A DNA stretch of 10,929 bases from Acidobacteriota bacterium. Lineage in GTDB: Bacteria > Acidobacteriota > Vicinamibacteria > Vicinamibacterales > 2-12-FULL-66-21. The stretch spans positions 1 to 10,929 of the forward strand of contig JAIVJE010000364.1 of the NCBI GenBank assembly GCA_020200195.1, in the 5' to 3' direction. The position numbers and the translations under genes are program-made. Below the pieces are notes generated by a model, which searched no databases, was not told the origin of the DNA, and saw nothing but the letters and a program-made list of their open reading frames with translations. Below, in pieces: positions 1-5,720 of the stretch; the stretch's first letter is position 1; the number at the start of each line of letters is the position of its first letter.

Positions 1-1
1 G

Positions 2-397
2 GCGGTAGTACGCCACTCCGAGCCTGACGCCACCCGCCCGGCACGCCGCAAGCATCCGATCGCACTCTTCGACGTTCATCGCCATCGGCTTCTCGCACAA
101 CACGTGTTTGCCTGCTTCGGCCGCGGCGATCGTTTGTTCGACATGGAGGTGCACCGGGGTCGCGATGTAGACGCTCTCCACCTCAGCGTCTGCCAACAAT
201 TCCCGCCAGTGGGCATACCAGCGACGCACACCGAACGTCGCCGCAAACGATTGCGCAAGCTCCGGGCGCCCGCGGCTGACCGCGACCAGATCGCAGGAGG
301 GTGCGTCCCGCAACGCCGGCGCCACCCGCTTTTGCGCGATGTCGCCGGCGCCAATCAGACCCCACTTCACCACCTTGCCGACCGTCTCTCCCGTCAT
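2..397 (-). CDS. Gfo/Idh/MocA-family oxidoreductase, N-terminal part (runs off left edge)
   Basis: The visible 132 codons encode the Rossmann NAD(P)-binding half of a Gfo/Idh/MocA-type dehydrogenase. These are cytosolic enzymes that oxidise or reduce sugars, inositols and related compounds. The dinucleotide-binding loop GLIGAGDIA is at residues 13-21. The family's cofactor-site motif CEKPMAMN is at 101-108, where the lysine of EKP is the usual catalytic or cofactor-contacting residue, and it is preceded by the strand YIATPVHLH (77-85). The sequence ends in GVAYYR, where the family continues into its C-terminal substrate domain, so about 200 residues are missing off the edge and the substrate cannot be named. 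The ATG at 397 is preceded by an AAGG-like ribosome site about six bases upstream (the minus strand reads GGTAAGGCCAAC before ATG). A GTG at codon 9 is an alternative start. It diverges from the kinase gene. The family call is secure; the specific reaction is unknown. Confidence 0.9.
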   Translation of the reverse strand, partial: MTGETVGKVVKWGLIGAGDIAQKRVAPALRDAPSCDLVAVSRGRPELAQSFAATFGVRRWYAHWRELLADAEVESVYIATPVHLHVEQTIAAAEAGKHVLCEKPMAMNVEECDRMLAACRAGGVRLGVAYYR

Positions 398-465
398 GTT
401 GGCCTTACCTGGGAAGTCATCACGCATACGAGCACTCTCGGTTCATTGTCGCCATGCCATCGGGC

Positions 466-487
466 TGGCCGGGGACGGCCCCGGTCA
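466..487. promoter_or_regulatory. GC-rich hairpin directly upstream of the kinase start
   Basis: CCGGGG at 469-474 and CCCCGG at 479-484 form a perfect six-pair stem around the loop ACGG. The stem extends outward by a G-U pair, G-C and T-A to 466-487. It ends three bases before the candidate ATG at 491 and occupies the place of a ribosome binding site. It could mask that start, mark a 5' untranslated structure, or be chance in GC-rich DNA. The 398-490 gap must also hold the divergent promoters of the oxidoreductase and kinase genes, but I see no convincing -35/-10 pair. Confidence 0.35.
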
Positions 488-490
488 GCT

Positions 491-1708
491 ATGCTGATCC
501 ATTCCACTCCGCCACACGTCCTGCATCCCGGTTGCATGTTGAAACACCCATCGGACGCCACGACACGCACGACCAGGTTGCTTCACGCTCCTCCAGATAT
601 CGCGCGGCTCCTGCTGGCGGCACCTCAGGTCATTACCAGTCCCGCGACACGCCTGCAATACAGCATCGAACGGATGCTGGGCGAGGGGGGTTTCGGTCAG
701 GTCTATCTCGCCAAGCGGCTCGGGCAGTCCTCCGTGGTCCCTGAAGTCGTGTGCATCAAGGTCAGCGCTCAAATCGACGGGTGGCTGCGCGAAGCATATT
801 TCGGGCAGCTGCTGGACGGCCATCCCCGCGCGATTAACGTCTACGACGTCTTTCCGCTGATGCCCACCGGAGCGCACGACGGGCAGGTGCTGTATTGTCT
901 CGTGCTCGAGTACGCGCGTCATGGCGACCTGAGTGCGTTCCTGCACCGCGCCGGCAAGGAGTGGTCCGAAGCCGCGGCGAGACGTGAAATCGCCGGCATC
1001 CTCCAGGTTCTCGGCAAACTGCATCGCGGGCAGATGTTGCACCGGGACCTGACACCGGTGAACGTGTTCGTCTGCGATGGCCTGCGCCTGAAGCTCGGAG
1101 ACTTCGGCATCGTCCGGCAGCAGAGCGACCGACGAGGGATCACGGCGCGGACGTTGAACGTCCTGACGGCGCCAAGCGACATCCTCGCGGGCGCCGCGCC
1201 GAAATGGCAAGCGCGCGACGATGTGTATCAGGTAGGACAACTTCTGGGCATGCTGGTGCGCGGGGACGCGAAAACGCGGATTCGCGCCCACGACGTGCGC
1301 CTGCTCGCGTGCAGCGATCATCTGAAGGAGATTGTCTACCGGTGCATCGGCGAGCGTCGGAAGCGGTACGAGAGCGCGGATGACCTCATCGACGCATTGA
1401 CCCATTCGCCCGCGCCGTTGAAGGCGGGCGTCCTGCGTACGCTCAAGGGGGTGCACCTGGCGTTCACCGGCATCCTGACCCGGCGTCGCAGCGAAGCCAT
1501 CCGCGCCGCGCGGCGCGCCGGAGCGATCGTGCATGGAATGCCCTCGGTGCGCACGACGGTGGTGGTTCGCGGGCGGCCAAATTCCCTGCAGGCAGCCGGC
1601 CGCGAGGCGGGCTTGAAGCTGATGGAGATCAAGCGGCTGCGTGCGAAGGGGCACAGGATCACGTTGCTGAACGAGCCGCAATTCTGGCGGCTGGCCGGCA
1701 GACGCTGA
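491..1708 (+). CDS. Soluble Hanks-type Ser/Thr protein kinase with C-terminal BRCT-like domain
   Basis: The product (405 aa from this start) is a eukaryotic-like protein kinase that should transfer ATP phosphate to Ser/Thr residues. Visible motifs are the glycine loop LGEGGFGQVY at 63-72, the lysine of VCIK at 90, a likely helix-C Glu at 101, the catalytic loop LHRDLTPVN at 183-191 and the metal-binding DFG at 204-206. The canonical APE after the activation segment is not recognisable, but DDVYQVG at 242-248 matches the helix-F DVxSxG signature. Residues 318-404 resemble a BRCT domain as in LigA: LAFTGIL strand, EAIRAARRAG helix, GAIVHG, TTVVVRG, then LKLMEIKRLRAKG and ITLLNEPQFWRLAG. No membrane segment or signal peptide is seen, so the protein is probably cytosolic, unlike anchored PknB-type kinases. 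Neither the ATG at 491 nor the in-frame ATG at 536 has a good ribosome site; the kinase core begins near residue 55 either way. The gene is convergent with the NHL/M23 gene, with a 17 bp gap. Confidence 0.88.
   Translation: MLIHSTPPHVLHPGCMLKHPSDATTRTTRLLHAPPDIARLLLAAPQVITSPATRLQYSIERMLGEGGFGQVYLAKRLGQSSVVPEVVCIKVSAQIDGWLREAYFGQLLDGHPRAINVYDVFPLMPTGAHDGQVLYCLVLEYARHGDLSAFLHRAGKEWSEAAARREIAGILQVLGKLHRGQMLHRDLTPVNVFVCDGLRLKLGDFGIVRQQSDRRGITARTLNVLTAPSDILAGAAPKWQARDDVYQVGQLLGMLVRGDAKTRIRAHDVRLLACSDHLKEIVYRCIGERRKRYESADDLIDALTHSPAPLKAGVLRTLKGVHLAFTGILTRRRSEAIRAARRAGAIVHGMPSVRTTVVVRGRPNSLQAAGREAGLKLMEIKRLRAKGHRITLLNEPQFWRLAGRR
1442..1702 (+). other. BRCT-like domain within the kinase gene
   Basis: This stretch encodes residues 318-404. 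The pattern of strand FTG, basic EA-rich helix, GxxVxG turn, TTVVVxG strand, Lys-containing helix and final NEPQFWRL helix follows the BRCT module at the C-terminus of bacterial NAD-dependent DNA ligase. Thr-Gly at 326-327 and a lysine at the start of the second helix (K376) sit where phosphate-binding BRCT domains carry Ser/Thr-Gly and Lys. The assignment comes from reading the motif pattern, not from a profile search. Confidence 0.75.
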
Positions 1709-1725
1709 CGATCGGCATGAGCCCG

Positions 1726-3741
1726 TCACTGCGATGCCAGCGGCAGCACGGCCGGCAAAATGGTGACCGCCACGTCTCGATTGGTGACCGCCTGGTTACC
1801 CCGAATATCTGCAGCCAGGATGCGCAGCGTGTAGTCGCCCGGCGGCAGCGTGCTCGTGTCCCACGTTCCGGCGGATGCGATCCCCTCACGAAGTGTGTTG
1901 GTGACCACGTAGAGAAAACGCGTCACGCGGCGCCCGAAAAACGGGATGCCGCTTCCTGAGGCGTACACGACCCGCGGCGCGGCCGGCTCCGGCGCCAGAC
2001 GGTCGAAGCGTATGGTTTCACGCGGGGCCTTGAATCCTGGTGCCGGCGAACGCCCGTCCTCGCCAAGCAGCCGAATCCCACCACGCGCGATCGTCGGCGG
2101 CAGCGTGTCCTCGAACTGCACGAGACGAAACCGCAACGGGTTGTGCTCTTCGCCTGGCCATCCGATGTTCAGGTGCACGTGGTTGAACGCGTTGACGGTT
2201 CCGATCGCCTCGCCGGTCGTGAACCGGGCGCCGCGCTTCACTCGAATACTCACCATTCGTCCCATCTCATCGTACGTTGGCACGAAGCGCATCGGGTCGA
2301 GCAGCTCGTTACGGCGTTCACGGCCGACCCGGAGGTGCACGTAGGTGACCGGACCGATGCGCACCGATTCGTTCAGAGTGCCGAACTCAGCGGTCGCCAC
2401 CGGGTTCGTGACAACGCCACCGCGAATCGCTCGCACGGGTGTTCCTTCCGGGGCATGCACGTCCACGCCGGCATGAAACCGTTCGGCGCCGTCTCCGCCA
2501 CGAGCTTCGCCGAGCGTGCCCGTAACTTCGACTGGCCCATCGATCGGATCAATCGGCCAGAGGAGCGGCTGCCACGCGAACGCCTCAGCGTCGAACCCGG
2601 GATTGAGGCGCGGTGACACTGGCCGCTGCAGATCGAGCCGCGAACGTGCGGCAACGAGGCGGACCAGCGCGTTGCGTGGATCCGTCACGACCAGCCGGCC
2701 GGGCGAGGCCAACGCCAGCCCGGCGAGGTTCCGAAACCGGGCGTCCAGCCCACTGCCATCTGCGAACCCTGGACGCGACCCGGCAAGCGTCCGGACGCTC
2801 ACACCCGGTGCGATTTCCACGATTCGGCCGCGATCGTCGGTCACATACACCAGGCCCGCGCCGCTCACGGCAATGCCGGTCGGCCGGAGAAGTCCGTCTT
2901 CGGGCATGGGTCCGATCGTGCTGACAACTCCGGCAGGTGAGATCATGCGCACAGCGCCATTGCCGGTATCCGCAACGTAGATATTTCCGACCGCATCAAC
3001 GGCCGCCCCGCACGGCGTGTGAAAACGCGCTTCCGAGGATTCGCCATCCATAGAGCCGGGCTGGCCGGATCCGGCGACCGTCACGACCGTGCCGTCCTGT
3101 TGGATGACGCGAATGCGATCGTTGTACGTGTCGGCGACGATCACCTGTCCTGCGGTATTGACGGCAATGCCCACGGGGCCGTTGAATCGGGCTTTGTGTC
3201 CGGTGCCGTCGCGATGTCCTGCGGCGCGATCCCCGGCAGCGGTCGAGACCACTCCATCACGCGTGATGCGCCGGATCGCATTGTTCCCAGTGTCGGCGAC
3301 GTACACGGTTCCGTCGCGGGCGATCGCCAGTCCCGATGGTGAGCTGAATTGAGCGGCCGCGCCAGATCCATCGGCATACCCCTCATCGCCGCCCGCCAGC
3401 GTTGATACGACACCGTTGGGTGTGATGCGCCGGACGCGCTGCGCGTCCCCAGCATCAGCGACGTAGATGGTGCCGTCCTCGGAGGCAGCAACGCCAAACG
3501 GGTCTGAAAACCGCGCACGGGCAGCATCTCCGTCGCGCATCCCTGCGGTCCCGTCGCCGGCGAGCACGGCTGCTACAGCGACCCAGTCGGCCTCGAGCGG
3601 ATCCTGCGGCTGCAGGATCCATCGCCACACCACGAACCCTGCCACGCCCGCGACGATGACAACCACGATCGGAATCAGGAGCAGAAGCCGGCCGGGCGCT
3701 TCTCGACGTCCGGGGGAATCGTCTGAAGGAGGTTCTGGCAT
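1726..3741 (-). CDS. Membrane-anchored NHL beta-propeller protein with M23 peptidase domain
   Basis: The 671 aa product has a cytosolic tail of about 18 residues, one membrane helix at about 19-42 (LLLLIPIVVVIVAGVAGFVV) and then an exported part. Residues 53-365 hold six NHL-type repeats with the recurring pattern (G)xVYVADTGNxAIRRIxxDGVVSTxAG, which should fold as a six-bladed propeller. Residues 420-540 look like an M23/LytM metallopeptidase: RFHAGVDVHAPEGTPVRA supplies Zn ligands H423 and D427, YVHL supplies H469 and HVHLNIG supplies H521/H523. M23 enzymes cut peptidoglycan cross-links or act as LytM-type activators. Residues 575-664 end in LPPGDYTLRILAADIRGN, typical of an Ig/FlgD-like beta domain. 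No clear ribosome site precedes the ATG at 3741. The gene is divergent from the rhomboid gene (177 bp gap) and convergent with the kinase gene. The propeller may position the peptidase on a partner; this is inference. Confidence 0.88.
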   Translation of the reverse strand: MPEPPSDDSPGRREAPGRLLLLIPIVVVIVAGVAGFVVWRWILQPQDPLEADWVAVAAVLAGDGTAGMRDGDAARARFSDPFGVAASEDGTIYVADAGDAQRVRRITPNGVVSTLAGGDEGYADGSGAAAQFSSPSGLAIARDGTVYVADTGNNAIRRITRDGVVSTAAGDRAAGHRDGTGHKARFNGPVGIAVNTAGQVIVADTYNDRIRVIQQDGTVVTVAGSGQPGSMDGESSEARFHTPCGAAVDAVGNIYVADTGNGAVRMISPAGVVSTIGPMPEDGLLRPTGIAVSGAGLVYVTDDRGRIVEIAPGVSVRTLAGSRPGFADGSGLDARFRNLAGLALASPGRLVVTDPRNALVRLVAARSRLDLQRPVSPRLNPGFDAEAFAWQPLLWPIDPIDGPVEVTGTLGEARGGDGAERFHAGVDVHAPEGTPVRAIRGGVVTNPVATAEFGTLNESVRIGPVTYVHLRVGRERRNELLDPMRFVPTYDEMGRMVSIRVKRGARFTTGEAIGTVNAFNHVHLNIGWPGEEHNPLRFRLVQFEDTLPPTIARGGIRLLGEDGRSPAPGFKAPRETIRFDRLAPEPAAPRVVYASGSGIPFFGRRVTRFLYVVTNTLREGIASAGTWDTSTLPPGDYTLRILAADIRGNQAVTNRDVAVTILPAVLPLASQ
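2122..2484 (-). other. M23/LytM-type peptidase domain in the NHL protein
   Basis: The domain covers about residues 420-540. The HxxxD motif (H423, D427), the YxHL histidine (H469) and the HxH motif (H521, H523) are all present, so the Zn site appears complete and the domain potentially active. An insertion of about 35 residues between YVHL and the segment RVKRGARFTTGEAIGTV makes it longer than a minimal M23 core. Confidence 0.75.
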
Positions 3742-3918
3742 GCGTTGAGGTCAACGGGAACGATAGACCATTCGGCCGGCGACCATTACAAACCTCGTAG
3801 CCCAATCCCAGTCCTGGCGTCGGCAGACCTGCCGGGCGCTCCCCAACTCAAAAAACTCGCCGGAATTGACGTGCCCCCACGGCACACGTCTTGAGGTTGT
3901 CCCGGTGATGGCACGCTC
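3742..3918. promoter_or_regulatory. Divergent intergenic region between the NHL/M23 and rhomboid genes, with inverted repeat
   Basis: These 177 bases must carry promoters in both directions. The visible structure is the inverted repeat GACGTG (3868-3873) and CACGTC (3885-3890), with an inner GTGCC/GGCAC pairing (3871-3875 with 3881-3885). It lies about 30-50 bases before the rhomboid start and could be a hairpin in the leader or a dyad operator. The sequence is locally more AT-rich around 3847-3867 (AACTCAAAAAACTC). I see no convincing consensus -35/-10 pair. Confidence 0.35.
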
Positions 3919-5136
3919 ATGATCGTCTTTCTTCTGGTGATCCTCGCTTTTGCCGTTTATGTCATGAAGCCGGAGGAGCGGGCCCGGGCCGTGCGGGCCG
4001 GTCTGGCTCTGCTTGGGCACGCGAAGGATGCGGCAGTCACTGGTCCTCCCGGGTGCGAGACCTTCGTGGAGGCGCTGCGCGAGCGGACCCCGTGGCCAGT
4101 CGTCACGCCTGCCCTGGTCGCGCTGAACACCGCGATCTTCATCTGCATGCTTTTCAGCCCTGGCGCGCTGAGCGACCCGGAGACGCTCGTCGCCTGGGGT
4201 GGCAACTACGGTCCCCGTACGACGAATGGCGAATGGTGGCGGCTGACGACGGCCATGTTCGTTCACTGGGGAATGCTTCACCTGTTCGCAACCGTCGCCG
4301 GCCTCGTGGCTGCGGGCCTCATACTGGAGCGCCTCGTCGGACCCTTCGCGTTTGCCGTCGTCTACGTTGCGGCCGGCGTACTGTCCAGTGTGGTGAGTCT
4401 TTCCGCGTATCCGATGGCGGTGGGAGTCGGCGCATCCGGCGCTGTCTTCGGAATCTATGGTCTGCTGCTCGCGTCGGCGATCTCAGGCATGCTGCATCAA
4501 TCATCCCTGACGATTCCGCTCGCGGCCATGAAGACGCTCGCGCCGGGCGCGGCGATCTTCATTCTGTACAACGCGACGTCGACCGCGATGGCCGGTGTGG
4601 CCGAGACCACCGGGTTTGTGGTGGGTGTCGTGTGCGGGCTCGTGCTCGTGAGAGATGTCAGCGAAGAGAAGCCGGCTGCGCGTCGCGTCGCCGTCGCAAT
4701 GGCCGCCACTGCTGTGATTGCTGTCGCGTCCGCCGTGCCTCTCCGTGGAGTTGCCGACGTCAGGCCGGAAATCACCAGAGTCATTGAGGTTGAAGAGCGT
4801 ACGGCCACGATCTATCAGGCTGCCCTCGATCTGTACAAGCTCGGACGGATGACACCAGAGGAGCTGGCCAAGGTGATCGATCGGAAGGTCGTGCCCGAGC
4901 TTCGCGCATTGCGAGCACGTCTCAAGACGTTCGACGGGGTGCCCAAGGAACATCAGCCGCTCGTGACGAACGCCGACGAGTACTTGCAGCTGCGTGACGA
5001 GAGCTGGCGCCTTCGAGCCGGGGCGCTGCGCAAACCCACTATGTCGGCGATCAAGCTCGCGCTGCGGCAAGCGGACCGGACAGAGGTGGCGTCCCTCGAG
5101 GTGCTCGACCGGATCAAGCCGGCCCGCCAGAAGTGA
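3919..5136 (+). CDS. Rhomboid-family membrane protein lacking catalytic His, with helical C-terminal domain
   Basis: The 405 aa product starts with a hydrophobic anchor (3-15) and has a rhomboid core at about 58-245. In order it shows the L1 motif GEWWRL (104-109), FVHWGMLHLFATV (114-126), the TM4 serine motif GASGAVFGIYG (171-181, S173) and the TM6 segment GVAETTGFVVGVVCG (226-240). Active rhomboids use a Ser-His dyad, with the His in an AHxGG motif in TM6; here the aligned residue is E229. The Asn that helps form the oxyanion hole (N154 in GlpG, in HxxFN) is T125, although H121 is kept. Hydrolysis by the normal dyad therefore looks unlikely, as in iRhom or derlin pseudoproteases. A seventh membrane helix lies near 256-275, followed by about 125 mostly charged, helical residues of unknown role. 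No strong ribosome site precedes the ATG. The gene stops three bases from the gene ruin on the other strand. Confidence 0.87.
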   Translation: MIVFLLVILAFAVYVMKPEERARAVRAGLALLGHAKDAAVTGPPGCETFVEALRERTPWPVVTPALVALNTAIFICMLFSPGALSDPETLVAWGGNYGPRTTNGEWWRLTTAMFVHWGMLHLFATVAGLVAAGLILERLVGPFAFAVVYVAAGVLSSVVSLSAYPMAVGVGASGAVFGIYGLLLASAISGMLHQSSLTIPLAAMKTLAPGAAIFILYNATSTAMAGVAETTGFVVGVVCGLVLVRDVSEEKPAARRVAVAMAATAVIAVASAVPLRGVADVRPEITRVIEVEERTATIYQAALDLYKLGRMTPEELAKVIDRKVVPELRALRARLKTFDGVPKEHQPLVTNADEYLQLRDESWRLRAGALRKPTMSAIKLALRQADRTEVASLEVLDRIKPARQK

Positions 5137-5139
5137 CAG

Positions 5140-5312
5140 CTAGTTCCCGCGCAGCACGGTGAGCGGATCCAGTCTCGACGCGCGGTAGGCGGGCGCCAGG
5201 CTCGCGATGAGTGCCACGAGCATCAGCGTGCGCTCACACCGAACACCAGCCTCTCCAGGATTTGTGCTGAGCCGAGCGCTGCCACGGCGCCGACAGCGAT
5301 GCCGAAATAATC
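5140..5312 (-). pseudogene. Decayed 3' end of an ADOP/MacB-type permease
   Basis: Read on the minus strand from 5306, one frame gives FGIAVGAVAALGSAQILE then RLVFGVSAR and a stop. The frame that ends at 5140 gives TLMLVALIASLAPAYRAS then RLDPLTVLRGN and a stop. Together these are the penultimate membrane helix, the FGVS turn, the last helix and the RASRLDPLxxLR terminus of an FtsX-family permease of the same type as the large gene at the right of the window. The two pieces lie in different frames, and the usual ~10 residues between FGVS and the last helix (commonly a TDPLTF-like stretch) are missing. There has therefore been a small deletion with frameshift near 5225-5235. Everything upstream of the penultimate helix is gone. 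The last residues differ from those of the 8543 gene, so this is not a recent copy of it. Confidence 0.75.
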
Positions 5313-5587
5313 GGATTGTCAGGAAACATGTCCGGCACATACGTCACATCAGTCTCGAAAGTCAGCGAAGGTGACGACTGCCATCCAGTTGAGAACCCGA
5401 GCGCCAGCGACGGTTCGTCCCAGCTTCGTCCTCGACGTCCCTCGATCGCACTCGCAGAGAGCGCCGTGATATTCCACTGGTCGGCCATTGATGGCGCAGG
5501 TGTCAGGGCAAGGACTATCACTGCCAGGGCAGATCTGATCCCGCGATGCGCGTATTGGTGCCAGCCCGGATTTCGTTCGGATTCCAA
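5313..5587 (-). pseudogene. Truncated outer-membrane-type (beta-barrel) protein, N-terminal fragment
   Basis: A TTG at 5587 with a strong ribosome site opens a frame encoding a signal peptide (GIRSALAVIVLALTPAPSMA, probable cleavage before DQWN). Short amphipathic beta-strand-like segments follow: SLALGFSTGWQSSPSLTFE and TDVTYVPDMFPDNP. This resembles the first strands of a small outer-membrane beta-barrel, a resemblance judged by eye. The recognisable part stops near 5313. The open frame then runs on to a stop at 5234, but those ~25 residues are out-of-frame permease sequence. The gene has therefore lost its 3' portion and been joined to the permease tail. Whether the 117-residue product is made is unknown. 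Confidence 0.6.
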
Positions 5588-5595
5588 GATATTGC

Positions 5596-5601
5596 CCTCC
5601 C
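5596..5601 (-). promoter_or_regulatory. Strong Shine-Dalgarno site for the truncated OMP gene
   Basis: GGGAGG on the minus strand lies eight bases before the TTG at 5587. It is the clearest ribosome site in the window. It supports the TTG start and implies the truncated gene was once a real translated gene. Confidence 0.5.
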
Positions 5602-5666
5602 TGGAACCGAATGCGAATTCCCGAGCCCAATGAGCTCAGGACGAGGCGGAGCGCTACTTGGAGCGC

Positions 5667-5686
5667 CTCCGGGGTTGCTTCCGGAG
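5667..5686. terminator. Hairpin 3' of the DUF305/LVIVD operon, possible terminator
   Basis: CTCCGG (5667-5672) and CCGGAG (5681-5686) form a perfect six-pair stem with an eight-base loop, 35 bases beyond the LVIVD stop codon. No U-run follows on the minus strand, so it may only stall transcription or protect the RNA end. The surrounding 5588-5720 gap also contains GGAGCGC twice (5648-5654 and 5660-5666) and CTCCGGGGTT twice. Confidence 0.3.
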
Positions 5687-5720
5687 TGGTTTCATGGCCG
5701 CGGCGTGCTCCGGGGTTATC

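Noticed and set aside
104..490. Upstream extension of the kinase frame to an ATG at 104
   Set aside because: It would lie antisense over the oxidoreductase coding region, which has clear family motifs. The extension has no recognisable domain and is rich in Arg and His, as expected of a shadow frame.
1709..1725. Terminator between the convergent kinase and NHL/M23 genes
   Set aside because: Only 17 bases separate the stops. The best pairing nearby (GGCAT/ATGCC) is five bases with a long loop and no U-run.
485..1729. Long open frame on the minus strand opposite the kinase (414 codons)
   Set aside because: It is the mirror of the kinase gene in GC-rich DNA, is Gln/Arg/His-rich and has no family motif. 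The plus strand carries all kinase motifs.
2647..3585. DNA tandem repeat in the NHL region
   Set aside because: The periodicity is at the protein level (propeller blades). The nucleotide repeats have diverged and are not a mobile or CRISPR-like array.
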